From positions 1 to 64,000 of the forward strand of contig NZ_LOPU01000016.1 in the NCBI RefSeq assembly GCF_001469955.1: a stretch of DNA of 64,000 nucleotides, read 5' to 3'. The notes under the pieces are model-generated. The model made no database searches. It worked only from the letters and a program-made list of their open reading frames with translations, and was not told the origin of the DNA. Position 1 is the stretch's first letter. Every line of letters starts with the position of its first letter. Position numbers and translations under genes: made by a program. Shown here piece by piece: positions 23,940 through 33,543 of the stretch. The DNA is from Haloprofundus marisrubri (lineage in GTDB: Archaea; Halobacteriota; Halobacteria; Halobacteriales; Haloferacaceae).

Positions 23940-26148
23940 GCAGATGAGCAAGGTCTCGGTTACCGGGGCCAAACGGTTCATGGACGACGTCATCGAGACG
24001 ACACACGAGCTGAACCTGCTCGACGTCTCCGACTACGACGGCTCCTGGGAGGGGTTCTCGCAAGGGACGCCCGTTGCGGGTGCCGAGGAAGCGTCCGACA
24101 AACTCGTGACCGTTCGCTCGCTCGAAAGCATCCTCGACGTCGACGGCGACGACGCGGGTCCGACCCGCATCGTCACCGACGAGGCGCTGGAGGCCGAACT
24201 CGCGGAGGTCCGCGCGGAAGTCAACGAACTCGACGACCGCCGCGACGAACTCCGCGACGAACTCCGAACCGTCCAAGAGGATATCGACGCCGTCGAACCC
24301 TTCGCGGACCTCGGTATCGACCTCGACCTGCTGTCGGGATACGACACGCTGCAGGTCGCCGTCGGTGAGGGCAACCGCGACGACGTCGAACGCTCGCTCG
24401 TCGACGCCGACACCGTCGACTCGTTCGAAATCTACGAGGGCGACGACGTGTTCGCCGTCTTCGCGTACCCCGCGGACAGAACGAACGAAGACGCCCTCGA
24501 CGAGGCGCTCGTCGGCACGGACTTCTCGACGTACGAGGTTCCCGAGTCCGAATCGAGCCCCGAGGAGTACGTCGGCGAACTCCGCCACCGCAAACAGCAG
24601 CTCCAGTCGCGCATCGCAACGGTCGACGACGAACTCGAAGAGGTCAAAATCGACGCCGCGGGCTTCCTGCTCGCCGCCGAAGAACAGCTCTCTATCGAGG
24701 TCCAGAAGACCGAAGCGCCGCTGGCCTTCGCGACGACGGAGAACGCCTTCGTCGCCGAGGGCTGGATTCCGACCGAGCGCTACACCGAGTTCGCCAGCGC
24801 GCTCCGCGACGACGTCGGCCAGCACGTCGAAGTCGAGGAGATAGAGCGCGCGAGCTTCAACAGCGACGGAGAGGAAGTCAGCCGCGAACAGGTGCCGAGC
24901 GGCACCGGTGGCGAACCGACCGCCGCCGACGGCGGCTCCGACGAACCGGAGGCGCGCGCCGACGGCGGCAGCGTCGTCACGAAGAACGACGACCCACCGG
25001 TGGTTCAGGACAACCCCGGCGCGGTCAAGCCGTTCGAGGTGCTCGTCAACGCGGTCAGCCGACCGAAGTACAGCGAGTTCGACCCCTCGGTGTTCGTCTT
25101 CCTGACGTTCCCGGTGTTCTTCGGGTTCATGATTGGCGACCTCGCGTACGGGATTCTCTACACGGCCATCGGGTATTTCCTCTACACCCGATTCGAGGAC
25201 CGCCCGGCGTTCAAGAGTATGGGCGGTATCACGCTCTTCGCAGGCGGGTTCACGATGCTGTTCGGCATCCTCTACGGTGAGTTCCTCGGGCTGCACGTGC
25301 TCGGCGAGGTCATCTGGGGCGGCCACCCGCCGATGGAGAAAGGTCTCTCGCCCGCCGGTATCTACTGGGCTATTGGCTGGCTCGTGGTGAGCGTGTTCAT
25401 CGGCATCATCCACCTCAACATCGGGTGGATTCTCGACTTCTTCGAGGTCGCCGAACACCACGACATCAAGCACGCAGTCCTCGAGAGCGGTTCGTGGCTG
25501 CTGATGATGAACGGCCTGTGGGTCTGGATTTTCAGTCTCCACTACGGCGACGCGAAACCCGCGTTCCTGTTCACGCTGTTCGACGGTAGCGGTGCTGCGC
25601 CGGAGTCCAGCCAGCAGTATATGCAGGCGATGTTCGAACTCGGCTTCAACGGCTTCCCGGCTATCGTCGGGATGGTGGGTCTGGGTGCGTTCTTCCTCGG
25701 ACTCGTCCTCTTGGCCATCGCCGACCTCGCGGAGGTCGTCGAGTTCCTCAACGTGCTCGTGAACGTGCTGTCGTACGCCCGTCTCGGCGCAGTGCTGCTC
25801 GCGAAGGCCGGCATGGCCCTCGCAGTCAACCTGCTCGTGTTCGGTGCGTACCAGTACGAAGGTGAGATTCACTTCCTCACCAGCTACGGGCCGGAGTACG
25901 CCGCAAACGAGTACGGCGCGGAGGCCATCATGTTCAGCGGCCTGTTCCACGGCGGGGCAGCGCTGTTCCTCGTCGGCATCGTCGTGCTCATCTTGGGCCA
26001 CGCGCTGGTGCTGGTGCTCGGTATCACGAGCGCCGGCCTGCAGGCCGTGCGTCTCGAGTACGTCGAGTTCTTCGGCAAGTTCTACGAGGGCGGCGGCCGC
26101 GAGTACGAACCGTTCGGCTACGACCGCAAGTACACGACCGAAGACTGA
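23926..26148 (+). CDS. atpI: A-type ATP synthase subunit I (membrane stator)
   Basis: A 740-residue protein. A large soluble N-terminal half (1-370) with coiled coils is followed by seven or eight membrane spans from about 380 onward (for example VFVFLTFPVFFGFMIGDLAY near 386-405). In the family, a C-domain Arg takes part in proton passage against the c ring, and the N-domain anchors the stator. It overlaps atpH and precedes atpK. The length and architecture are normal for archaeal AtpI/NtpI. The stretch rich in Gly/Asp near 325-355 is a flexible linker. Confidence 0.93.
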   Translation: MLRPEQMSKVSVTGAKRFMDDVIETTHELNLLDVSDYDGSWEGFSQGTPVAGAEEASDKLVTVRSLESILDVDGDDAGPTRIVTDEALEAELAEVRAEVNELDDRRDELRDELRTVQEDIDAVEPFADLGIDLDLLSGYDTLQVAVGEGNRDDVERSLVDADTVDSFEIYEGDDVFAVFAYPADRTNEDALDEALVGTDFSTYEVPESESSPEEYVGELRHRKQQLQSRIATVDDELEEVKIDAAGFLLAAEEQLSIEVQKTEAPLAFATTENAFVAEGWIPTERYTEFASALRDDVGQHVEVEEIERASFNSDGEEVSREQVPSGTGGEPTAADGGSDEPEARADGGSVVTKNDDPPVVQDNPGAVKPFEVLVNAVSRPKYSEFDPSVFVFLTFPVFFGFMIGDLAYGILYTAIGYFLYTRFEDRPAFKSMGGITLFAGGFTMLFGILYGEFLGLHVLGEVIWGGHPPMEKGLSPAGIYWAIGWLVVSVFIGIIHLNIGWILDFFEVAEHHDIKHAVLESGSWLLMMNGLWVWIFSLHYGDAKPAFLFTLFDGSGAAPESSQQYMQAMFELGFNGFPAIVGMVGLGAFFLGLVLLAIADLAEVVEFLNVLVNVLSYARLGAVLLAKAGMALAVNLLVFGAYQYEGEIHFLTSYGPEYAANEYGAEAIMFSGLFHGGAALFLVGIVVLILGHALVLVLGITSAGLQAVRLEYVEFFGKFYEGGGREYEPFGYDRKYTTED

Positions 26149-26249
26149 CCCCGTCGGGACGGCCGACCTCGGGTCGCTTCGGTTTCGATTCTCTCCGCTT
26201 CTGACGACAATTTTCTCCAGCATGTGATAGCGAGTAGCAAACGCCACAG

Positions 26250-26264
26250 CGGCCGAATTGGCCG
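26250..26264. promoter_or_regulatory. Palindrome upstream of the atpK TATA box
   Basis: CGGCCGAATTGGCCG, with 5-bp arms, lies 14 bp before the TATA-like box. It may be a regulator site; unproven. Confidence 0.35.
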
Positions 26265-26277
26265 TCTGCTTTGGGAA

Positions 26278-26299
26278 GTTTTATGACCGCAGTACGGTC
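26278..26299 (+). promoter_or_regulatory. atpK promoter with overlapping palindrome
   Basis: A TATA-like GTTTTAT at 26278-26284 is directly followed by GACCGCAGTACGGTC at 26285-26299 (GACCG/CGGTC arms). A start 25 nt after the TATA box would give a leader of about 45 nt before ATG 26350. The gap after atpI (about 200 bp) and this box suggest atpK can be transcribed separately, perhaps to supply many c-ring copies. Confidence 0.5.
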
Positions 26300-26349
26300 A
26301 ACTACCAACTGTTCGGAGACGACTAACCGGAACCACACACCTATTCACC

Positions 26350-26613
26350 ATGTACGAAACCCTACCAGAACTCGCTAACGTTGCACTGCAGGCTGAAGGA
26401 GCAAGCGGCCCGGCGCTCGACGGCGCCGCCGCCGCCGGTCTCGCGGTCGGTCTCGCCGCACTCGGTGCCGGCTACGCAGAGCGTGGCATCGGTGCCGCCG
26501 CAGTCGGCGCTCTCGCCGAGGACGACAGCCTCTTCGTTCAGGGCCTCATCCTGACGGTCCTGCCGGAGACGCTCGTCATTCTCGCGCTCGTCGTCGTGTT
26601 CATCCTCGGTTAA
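26350..26613 (+). CDS. atpK: A-type ATP synthase proteolipid subunit K (c ring)
   Basis: An 87-residue two-helix proteolipid: Ala/Gly-rich helix 1 (about 25-47), a polar loop (ALAEDDS) and helix 2 with the ion-binding Glu73 in LTVLPETLVIL. It forms the rotating membrane ring that carries protons. It has a probable promoter of its own. Residues 1-16 may be a cleaved leader, as suggested for haloarchaeal c subunits; this is not certain. Confidence 0.93.
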   Translation: MYETLPELANVALQAEGASGPALDGAAAAGLAVGLAALGAGYAERGIGAAAVGALAEDDSLFVQGLILTVLPETLVILALVVVFILG

Positions 26614-26633
26614 ACCACCTCTCTCTTTCCACC

Positions 26634-27215
26634 ATGAGTTTGGATACTGTCGTTGAGGACATTCGGGACGATGCCCGCGCACGTGCGGAGAACATCCGCG
26701 AGGAGGGCCAAGCGCGTGCCGACGAAATCGTCGCCGAAGCCGAAGCCGACGCAGAGGAACTGCTCGAAGAGCGCGAACGCGCCGTCGAGCGACAGATCGC
26801 CCAGGAGCGCGAACAGGCGCTCTCCAGCGCGAAACTGCAGGCGAAGCAGCAGCGCCTCGAAGCGCGCCGCGACGTGCTCGAAGACGTCTACGAGCAGGTC
26901 GAGGCCGAACTGGTCGCTCTCGACGGTGCCGAGCGCGAGACGCTCACCCGTGAGCTACTCGACGCCGCGTCGACGGAGTTCGAAGACGAAAACGAAGTGT
27001 TCGTCTACGGACGCGCCGACGACGAGACACTGTTGACGAAGATTCTCGCCGACTACGACGGCTACGAGTTCGCGGGTGACCGCGACTGTCTCGGTGGCGT
27101 CGTCGTCGAGGGACGAAACTCCCGTGTTCGGGTGAACAACACGTTCGACTCCGTCCTCGACTCCGTCTGGGAGGACAACTTGAAGGACGTGAGCGCCCGA
27201 CTGTTCGAACAATGA
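26634..27215 (+). CDS. atpE: A-type ATP synthase subunit E
   Basis: A 193-residue protein with a helical N-terminal half (1-105: RARAENIREEGQARADEIVA and more) and a globular C-domain that contains RELLDAAST, DCLGGVVVEGRNSRVRVNNT and VWEDNLKDVSARLFEQ. It pairs with subunit H in the peripheral stalk that braces the A1 head. It starts 20 bp after atpK and overlaps atpC by four bases (ATGA). The N-terminal half is heavily charged, as usual for this subunit. Confidence 0.92.
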   Translation: MSLDTVVEDIRDDARARAENIREEGQARADEIVAEAEADAEELLEERERAVERQIAQEREQALSSAKLQAKQQRLEARRDVLEDVYEQVEAELVALDGAERETLTRELLDAASTEFEDENEVFVYGRADDETLLTKILADYDGYEFAGDRDCLGGVVVEGRNSRVRVNNTFDSVLDSVWEDNLKDVSARLFEQ

Positions 27216-28258
27216 GCGCAACCGGCAGCTCGAATCCGGAGTACGTCAACGCCCGCGTCCGAGCACGACGCGGTGCACTGTACGACGACGAGGACTACCG
27301 CAAACTCGTCCGGATGGGCCCCGCCGAAATCGCTCGCTTCATGGAGGAGTCGACGTACGAAGAGGAGATAAACGCCCTCGGGGCCCGTTTCTCGGGCGTC
27401 GACCTCGTCGAGTTCGCGTTGAACCGCAGCCTCGCAAAGCAGTTCAACGACATTCTCGACTGGGCCGGTGGGCGTCTGTACGACCTCATCGCCCGTTACC
27501 TCCGGAAGTTCGACGCGTGGAACGTCAAGACGGTCATCCGCGGCATCTACGCCGACACGCCGCGCGAGGAGGTCGAAACCGACCTCATCCGCGCCGGCGA
27601 GTTCGACGACCGTCTCGTCGAACGACTGCTCGAAGCGACCACCATCGAAGAGGTTGTCGACCGTCTGAGCGGCACCATCTACGGCCCGCCGCTTCGGACG
27701 GCGTACGAAGATTACGAGGAGTCGGGCGTGCTGGTCCCGCTGGAGAACGCCGTCGACCGCGCGTTCTACGAGAACCTGCTCACCGGCCTCGTCACGAACG
27801 AGGCGACCGAGCAGTACCGCGAGTTCCTGTACGCCGAAATCGACTTCCGCAACGCACGGAACGCACTTCGTCTCGCCCGCAGCGGGGCGAACATCGACCC
27901 CTCGGAGTACTACATCGACGGGGGTCGCCTGTTCAGCGCCAGCGAGCTATCGCAGTTGGCGTCGAGCCCGGAGGAACTCGTCACCCGTATTCGTGAGAGT
28001 ACCTACGGTGACCGCCTCTCGGCGGCGCTAACCGACCTCGACCGCGCCGACAGCCTCATCGGCTTCGAGCGCGCACTCGAAGCGGCGCTTCTGGAGTACT
28101 CCGAGAGTCTCGGCCACGTGTTCCCGCTGTCGGTGTCGCCGATTATCTCCTACATTCTCGCCAAGGAGCGGGAAGTAGAGAACATCCGCGCCATCGCCCG
28201 CGGCCGCGAGGCAGGGCTTTCCGAGGACGAAATCGAAGAGGAACTGGTGATACTATGA
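27212..28258 (+). CDS. atpC: A-type ATP synthase subunit C
   Basis: A 348-residue, mostly helical protein of the V/A-type subunit C (d/AhaC) family, with NPEYVNARVRARRG at the start, AKQFNDILDWAGG near 72 and a C-terminal EREVENIRAIARGREAGLSE that is highly typical. It is the funnel-shaped socket between the c ring and the central stalk. It overlaps both flanking genes (atpE and atpF) by four bases. Confidence 0.94.
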   Translation: MSATGSSNPEYVNARVRARRGALYDDEDYRKLVRMGPAEIARFMEESTYEEEINALGARFSGVDLVEFALNRSLAKQFNDILDWAGGRLYDLIARYLRKFDAWNVKTVIRGIYADTPREEVETDLIRAGEFDDRLVERLLEATTIEEVVDRLSGTIYGPPLRTAYEDYEESGVLVPLENAVDRAFYENLLTGLVTNEATEQYREFLYAEIDFRNARNALRLARSGANIDPSEYYIDGGRLFSASELSQLASSPEELVTRIRESTYGDRLSAALTDLDRADSLIGFERALEAALLEYSESLGHVFPLSVSPIISYILAKEREVENIRAIARGREAGLSEDEIEEELVIL

Positions 28259-28587
28259 GTCAGGAGATAGCCGTCATCGGCAGCCCCGACTTCACCACCG
28301 GCTTCCGTCTCGCCGGCGTTCGGAAGTTCCAGAACGTCGCCGACTCGGAGAAAGACGAGCATCTCGACGCCGCCGTCGAGGAGACGCTCGCCGACGACGA
28401 CGTCGGCATCATCGTGATGCACGACGAGGACCTCGCGCACCTCTCGCGTAACGTCCGGAAGTCCGTCGAACAGAGTATCGAACCGACGCTCGTCACGCTC
28501 GGTGCGGGCGGCGCGGGCGGTGGCGGACTGCGTGACCAAATCAAACGAGCAATCGGTATCGACCTAATGGAGGACGAGAACCAATGA
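28255..28587 (+). CDS. atpF: A-type ATP synthase subunit F
   Basis: A 110-residue Rossmann-like protein ([19 protein letters not shown] near 3-21; [12 protein letters not shown] near 45-56), the central-stalk subunit F of A/V-type ATPases, which docks in the head beside subunit D. The end [17 protein letters not shown]-type segment is also conserved. It overlaps atpC and atpA by four bases each. Length is normal. Confidence 0.93.
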   Translation: MSQEIAVIGSPDFTTGFRLAGVRKFQNVADSEKDEHLDAAVEETLADDDVGIIVMHDEDLAHLSRNVRKSVEQSIEPTLVTLGAGGAGGGGLRDQIKRAIGIDLMEDENQ

Positions 28588-30344
28588 GCCAAGCAACACA
28601 AGAGACCGTCCGAGAGGACGGCCTGATTCAGAGCGTGAGTGGTCCGGTCGTGACCGCTGTCGACCTCGACGCCCGGATGAACGACGTCGTCTACGTCGGT
28701 GACGAAGGGCTGATGGGCGAAGTCATCGAAATCGAGGGCGACCTCACGACCATCCAAGTGTACGAGGAGACCTCGGGCGTCGGCCCCGGCGAACCCGTCG
28801 AGAACACGGGCGAACCGCTGACCGTCGACCTCGGTCCCGGCCTGCTCGACACCATCTACGACGGTGTCCAGCGACCGCTCGACGTACTCGAAGAGAAGAT
28901 GAACAGCGCGTTCCTCGACCGCGGTGTCGACGCACCCGGTATCGAGATGGACGAACAGTGGGAGTTCCTGCCCGAAGTCTCCGAAGGCGACGAGGTCGCC
29001 CCCGGCGACGTGGTCGGGACCGTCGAGGAGACGGTCACCATCGACCACAAGGTGCTCGTCCCGCCGAACTTCGAAGGCGGCGAAGTCACCGCCATCGAGT
29101 CCGGTTCGTTCACCGTCCAAGAGACGGTCGTCGAACTCGACAACGGCGAGGAGATTACGATGCACCAGGAGTGGCCGGTCCGTCAGGCCCGTCCCTCCGC
29201 GGAGAAGAAGACCCCGCGTATCCCGCTCGTGTCGGGACAGCGCATTCTCGACGGTCTGTTCCCCATCGCCAAAGGCGGAACGGCCGCGATTCCGGGGCCG
29301 TTCGGCTCCGGCAAGACGGTCACCCAGCACCAACTCGCCAAGTACGCCGACGCCGACATCATCGTCTACGTCGGCTGTGGCGAGCGTGGCAACGAGATGA
29401 CCGAGGTTATCGAGGACTTCCCCGAACTGGAAGACCCGACGACCGGCAACCCGCTGATGGCCCGGACGTCGCTCATCGCCAACACCTCGAACATGCCCGT
29501 GGCCGCACGCGAGTCGTGCATCTACACCGGCATCACCATCGCGGAGTACTACCGCGACATGGGCTACGACGTGGCGCTGATGGCCGACTCCACCTCGCGG
29601 TGGGCCGAGGCGATGCGCGAAATCTCCTCGCGTCTCGAGGAGATGCCCGGTGAGGAGGGCTACCCCGCTTACCTCGCCGCACGCCTCTCGCAGTTCTACG
29701 AGCGCGCCGGCTACTTCGAGAACATCAACGGGACCGAAGGGTCGGTTTCGGCAATCGGTGCGGTGTCGCCGCCCGGCGGCGACTTCTCCGAGCCGGTGAC
29801 GCAGAACACCCTGCGTATCGTCAAGACGTTCTGGGCGCTGGACGCCGACCTCGCCGAACGGCGACACTTCCCGGCTATCAACTGGAGCGAGTCGTACTCG
29901 CTGTACAAAAACCAGCTCGACCCGTGGTTCGTCGAAAACGTCGCCAGCGACTGGCCCGAGGAGCGCCAGTGGGGCGTCGACGTACTCGACGAAGAGAGCG
30001 AACTGCAGGAAATCGTCCAACTCGTCGGCAAGGACGCCCTGCCGGAGGACCAGCAGCTGACGCTCGACGTCGCACGCTACCTGCGTGAGGCGTACCTCCA
30101 GCAGAACGCGTTCCACCCGACGGACACCTACTGCCCGCCGGAGAAAACCTACCTGCTCCTGACGGCCATCCACCACTACCACGACGAGGCGTTCAAGGCG
30201 CTCGAAGCCGGCGTGCCCGTCGAAGAGATTACGGCCATCGACGCCGCTCCGCGTATCAACCGCGTCGGCGTCCAGGAAAACTACGAGGAGTACATCGCCG
30301 ACCTCAAAGAGGACATCGCGGCGGAACTCCGGGAGCTCTACTAA
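28584..30344 (+). CDS. atpA: A-type ATP synthase catalytic subunit A
   Basis: A 586-residue catalytic subunit. The P-loop GPFGSGKT is at residues 238-245, the A-type non-homologous insert spans roughly 115-200, and the Walker B region ([20 protein letters not shown]) is near 330. It makes ATP from ADP and phosphate in the head, alternating with subunit B. No intein is present at the P-loop. Its stop overlaps the atpB start by one base (TAATG). Confidence 0.97.
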   Translation: MSQATQETVREDGLIQSVSGPVVTAVDLDARMNDVVYVGDEGLMGEVIEIEGDLTTIQVYEETSGVGPGEPVENTGEPLTVDLGPGLLDTIYDGVQRPLDVLEEKMNSAFLDRGVDAPGIEMDEQWEFLPEVSEGDEVAPGDVVGTVEETVTIDHKVLVPPNFEGGEVTAIESGSFTVQETVVELDNGEEITMHQEWPVRQARPSAEKKTPRIPLVSGQRILDGLFPIAKGGTAAIPGPFGSGKTVTQHQLAKYADADIIVYVGCGERGNEMTEVIEDFPELEDPTTGNPLMARTSLIANTSNMPVAARESCIYTGITIAEYYRDMGYDVALMADSTSRWAEAMREISSRLEEMPGEEGYPAYLAARLSQFYERAGYFENINGTEGSVSAIGAVSPPGGDFSEPVTQNTLRIVKTFWALDADLAERRHFPAINWSESYSLYKNQLDPWFVENVASDWPEERQWGVDVLDEESELQEIVQLVGKDALPEDQQLTLDVARYLREAYLQQNAFHPTDTYCPPEKTYLLLTAIHHYHDEAFKALEAGVPVEEITAIDAAPRINRVGVQENYEEYIADLKEDIAAELRELY

Positions 30345-31765
30345 TGAAAGAGTACCAAACCATCACCGAGATTAGCGGTCCGCTGGTGTTCGCCGAAGTC
30401 GACGAACCCGTCGGCTACGACGAAATCGTCGAAATCGAGACGCCGAACGGCGAGACCAAGCGCGGCCAAATCCTCGAATCCTCGGACGGCCTCGTCGCCA
30501 TCCAGGTGTTCGAGGGAACCACCGGTATCGACAAGAACGCGTCCGTCCGTTTCCTCGGCGAGACGCTGAAGATGCCCGTCACCGAGGACCTCCTCGGACG
30601 GGTGCTCGACGGCTCCGGCCAGCCAATCGACGGCGGTCCGGACATCGTCCCCGACGACCGACACGACATCGTCGGCGAGGCTATCAACCCGTTCTCGCGG
30701 GAGTACCCCGAGGAGTTCATCCAGTCGGGTGTCTCCGCTATCGACGGGATGAACACCCTCGTCCGCGGGCAGAAACTGCCCATCTTCTCGGCGTCCGGGT
30801 TGCCGCACAACAACCTCGCGCTCCAGATTGCGCGTCAGGCGACGGTGCCCGAGGACGACGAGAGCGAAGACGACAGTTCCGAGTTCGCAGTCATCTTCGG
30901 CGCGATGGGTATCACCGCCGAAGAGGCAAACGAGTTCATGGAGGACTTCGAGCGCACCGGCGCACTGGAGCGCTCCGTGGTCTTCATGAACCTCGCGGAC
31001 GACCCCGCAGTCGAGCGGACGGTCACCCCGCGGATGGCACTCACGACCGCCGAGTATCTCGCCTTCGAGAAGGACTACCACGTGCTGGTCATCCTCACGG
31101 ACATGACCAACTACTGTGAAGCGCTGCGTGAAATCGGTGCAGCGCGTGAAGAGGTGCCGGGCCGACGTGGCTACCCCGGATACATGTACACCGACTTGGC
31201 ACAGCTCTACGAGCGTGCCGGTCGTATCGAGGGCCGCGAGGGCTCCGTCACGCAGATTCCCATCCTCACGATGCCGGGTGACGACGACACGCACCCGATT
31301 CCCGACCTGACGGGCTACATCACCGAGGGTCAAATCTACATCGACCGGAACCTCAACTCGCAGGGTATCGAACCGCCCATCAACCCGCTGCCGAGCCTCT
31401 CTCGGCTGATGGACGACGGTATCGGCGAAGGACTCACCCGCGAGGACCACGGCGACGTCTCCGACCAGATGTTCGCCGCCTACGCCGAGGGTGAGGACCT
31501 CCGCGACCTGGTGAACATCGTCGGCCGCGAAGCGCTGAGCGAACGTGACAACACGTACCTCGACTTCGCGGACCGCTTCGAGGAGGAGTTCCTCGACCAG
31601 GGCTTCGACACCAACCGCACCATCGAGGAGACGCTCGAAATCGGCTGGGACCTGCTGTCGATGTTCCCGAAGACGGAACTCAACCGTATCGACGAGGAAC
31701 TCATCGAGCAGCACTACCGCGAAGACGTCGGCGACGAACCCGCCGAAGAAGTCGCCGCGGACTAA
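30344..31765 (+). CDS. atpB: A-type ATP synthase regulatory subunit B
   Basis: A 473-residue non-catalytic nucleotide-binding subunit. It starts [18 protein letters not shown] and carries [20 protein letters not shown] where catalytic subunits have a P-loop, the hallmark of V/A-type B subunits. [20 protein letters not shown] near 287-306 is also typical. It alternates with subunit A in the head. It is followed by a 120-bp gap, the largest within the operon after the one before atpK. Confidence 0.97.
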   Translation: MKEYQTITEISGPLVFAEVDEPVGYDEIVEIETPNGETKRGQILESSDGLVAIQVFEGTTGIDKNASVRFLGETLKMPVTEDLLGRVLDGSGQPIDGGPDIVPDDRHDIVGEAINPFSREYPEEFIQSGVSAIDGMNTLVRGQKLPIFSASGLPHNNLALQIARQATVPEDDESEDDSSEFAVIFGAMGITAEEANEFMEDFERTGALERSVVFMNLADDPAVERTVTPRMALTTAEYLAFEKDYHVLVILTDMTNYCEALREIGAAREEVPGRRGYPGYMYTDLAQLYERAGRIEGREGSVTQIPILTMPGDDDTHPIPDLTGYITEGQIYIDRNLNSQGIEPPINPLPSLSRLMDDGIGEGLTREDHGDVSDQMFAAYAEGEDLRDLVNIVGREALSERDNTYLDFADRFEEEFLDQGFDTNRTIEETLEIGWDLLSMFPKTELNRIDEELIEQHYREDVGDEPAEEVAAD

Positions 31766-31844
31766 CCTCGACACTTTCTCTTCGTTTATCACCGCCGTCA
31801 GCGATAGCACCGCCTCGTGTGTCGGCCGCAGCGGCGAGAAAACA

Positions 31845-31857
31845 GAAAAAGGTTAAC
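31845..31857 (+). promoter_or_regulatory. Possible internal promoter before atpD
   Basis: GAAAAAGGTTAAC lies about 30-40 nt before ATG 31886 and is AT-rich for this genome. It suggests atpD may be transcribed in part on its own; weak evidence. Confidence 0.3.
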
Positions 31858-31885
31858 CGCCTCCATCCGCAAGCTTCCGACAACA

Positions 31886-32578
31886 ATGGCCGAAGACGTC
31901 AAACCAACCCGCAAGAACCTCATGGAGATAGAGGACCGCATCGAACTCTCCGAGCGAGGCCACGACACCCTCGAACAGAAGCGTGACGGCCTCATCATGG
32001 AGTTCATGGACATCCTCGACCAGGCACAGGACGTGCGGTCGGGACTCTCCGACGACTACGAACGCGCCCAGCACAAAATCAACATGGCGCGCGCGATGGA
32101 GGGTGACGTCGCCGTCCGCGGTGCGGCCGCGGCGCTCAAAGAGTACCCCGAAATCACGACCCAGTCGAAGAACATCATGGGCGTCGTCGTCCCGCAAATC
32201 GAGTCCTCGCGCGTGAAGAAGTCCATCGACCAGCGTGGCTACGGTCTGCTCGGCTCTTCGGCACGTATCGACGAGGCCGCCGACGCCTACGAAGAGCTTC
32301 TGGAGTCCATCATCCTCGCCGCCGAAGTCGAGACGGCGATGAAGAAGATGCTCCACGAGATAGAGACGACGAAGCGCCGCGTCAACGCGCTGGAGTTCAA
32401 GGTGCTCCCCGACCTCTACGAAGGTCAAGAGTACATCGAGCAGAAACTCGAAGAACAGGAGCGCGAGGAAATCTTCCGCATGAAGAAAATCAAGGCCAAG
32501 AAGGAAGAAGAAGAGAAAGAAGCCAAAGAGGCCGACAAGGCCGCCGCGAAGGAACCCGGCACCGCCACGGCCGACTGA
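31886..32578 (+). CDS. atpD: A-type ATP synthase subunit D
   Basis: A 230-residue rotor-shaft subunit with a long antiparallel coiled coil. It starts [20 protein letters not shown], has [17 protein letters not shown] near 33-49 and [14 protein letters not shown] near 160-173, and has a Lys/Glu-rich tail. It transmits rotation from the c ring to the catalytic head. ATG 31886 is chosen as the usual AEDVKPTR start; upstream in-frame codons look noncoding. A T6 run follows its stop. Confidence 0.94.
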   Translation: MAEDVKPTRKNLMEIEDRIELSERGHDTLEQKRDGLIMEFMDILDQAQDVRSGLSDDYERAQHKINMARAMEGDVAVRGAAAALKEYPEITTQSKNIMGVVVPQIESSRVKKSIDQRGYGLLGSSARIDEAADAYEELLESIILAAEVETAMKKMLHEIETTKRRVNALEFKVLPDLYEGQEYIEQKLEEQEREEIFRMKKIKAKKEEEEKEAKEADKAAAKEPGTATAD

Positions 32579-32605
32579 ACTCCTCTACTCACACTCTCGG
32601 TTCTC

Positions 32606-32611
32606 TTTTTT
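32606..32611 (+). terminator. T-tract terminator after the atp operon
   Basis: A T6 run within CTCTTTTTTCG lies 28 bp past the atpD stop. T-rich tracts end transcription in archaea. Confidence 0.55.
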
Positions 32612-32722
32612 CGTCTCCGCCCACTCGACAGTCGTCGGTGTCGCTCTCGTCGGCAGGCTCGGAACTGGCCCGTCGTTACCGAAAGCCACGCGTTTTTCGG
32701 CGTCGCCCTCGTCTCTCCCTGT

Positions 32723-33136
32723 ATGAGTTGTCCAGTCTGTGAGTCACCGACTCTCTCCGTTGTCGTCCCCGAAGACCTCCGCGAGTACGCCCCCGAACGG
32801 AGCGAAATCGTCGAGTTCTGTACGGTCTGTCTGCGGACGCACGCCGGAGGCTCGGAGGAGTCGGCCGCGCCAGTGGACGCCGCCGACGCCGAGTTCTCTC
32901 ACGTTCTCGAGTCGTTTCCCAGCGGCCGCGCGGGCGTCGCCTTCGCGCTGTTGCTCGGCAAACTCGACTCACTCGCCCTCGAACGCGCCGCTATCGAGAC
33001 GCTGTACGCCGAAACCGAAGAGGCGGGTGGCGACCCGATGTTGACGCTCGACCGCATCGCCGCCGCGGGGTCGGTCCAGCCACACTTCGACATCGACCGA
33101 CGTCGCCCGCAGTTAGCGCAGTTCGTCGACGACTGA
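32723..33136 (+). CDS. Zinc-ribbon protein, DUF6276-like
   Basis: A 137-residue protein with two CxxC pairs (C3/C6 in CPVC; C33/C36 in CTVC) that should bind one zinc. Residues 20-30 (EYAPERSEIVE) and a helical C-terminal domain (about 60-135, with FALLLGKLDSLALERAAIE) follow. I recall a haloarchaeal family named DUF6276 with this start; this is memory, not a search. No function is known. It lies between the atp operon and hisE, convergent with hisE. Confidence 0.65.
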   Translation: MSCPVCESPTLSVVVPEDLREYAPERSEIVEFCTVCLRTHAGGSEESAAPVDAADAEFSHVLESFPSGRAGVAFALLLGKLDSLALERAAIETLYAETEEAGGDPMLTLDRIAAAGSVQPHFDIDRRRPQLAQFVDD

Positions 33137-33164
33137 GTTCGTCGGCCGAAGCCGTCGACGAGAC

Positions 33165-33494
33165 CTATCCGAACCGCGCGGCGAGTTCATTGCGCAAGTC
33201 GTCGGGCGTCATCTCCTTCATCGAAAGAAGGACCAGAAGGTGGTAGACGAAGTCGGCGCTCTCGTGGGCCAACTCCTCGGTGTCGTCGTCTTTCGCCGCG
33301 AGAATTATTTCGGTCGACTCCTCGCCCAGCTTTTCGAGCACGGCGTTTTCGCCTTTCTCGTGGGTAAACAGCGATGTCGTGTACGAGCCTTCGGGTAGGT
33401 CCTCCTTGCGCTGTTCGACGAGTTCGAAGAGGTCGTCCAGAATGTCGTCGGCGTCGGCCGAGTCCGCGTCCGCCGACGGGTCCGTATCGCTCAT
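33165..33494 (-). CDS. hisE: Phosphoribosyl-ATP pyrophosphohydrolase
   Basis: A 109-residue MazG-fold enzyme. The core (residues 18-105) carries LFELVEQRKEDLPEGSYTTS, KLGEESTEIILAAKDDDTEE and ESADFVYHLLVLL, the HisE pattern with the metal-binding Glu/Asp residues. It hydrolyses phosphoribosyl-ATP to PR-AMP, the second step of histidine synthesis. The N-terminus is acidic. It stands alone here; hisH, another histidine gene, lies 9 kb to the right. Confidence 0.93.
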   Translation of the reverse strand: MSDTDPSADADSADADDILDDLFELVEQRKEDLPEGSYTTSLFTHEKGENAVLEKLGEESTEIILAAKDDDTEELAHESADFVYHLLVLLSMKEMTPDDLRNELAARFG

Positions 33495-33543
33495 ACTCGG
33501 CCGGACGCGCGCCGTCGGTGAAAAACGTGTGTTTTGTCGCGGC

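Noticed and set aside
23821-26247. Long minus-strand open frame opposite atpI (808 codons)
   Set aside because: Runs antisense to a clear ATP synthase gene; long antisense frames are common in high-GC genomes with GC-rich third positions. The translation is His/Asp/Glu/Arg-rich with no motifs.
28260-30182. Long minus-strand open frame opposite atpA
   Set aside because: Mirror of a confident atpA gene; no recognisable domain.
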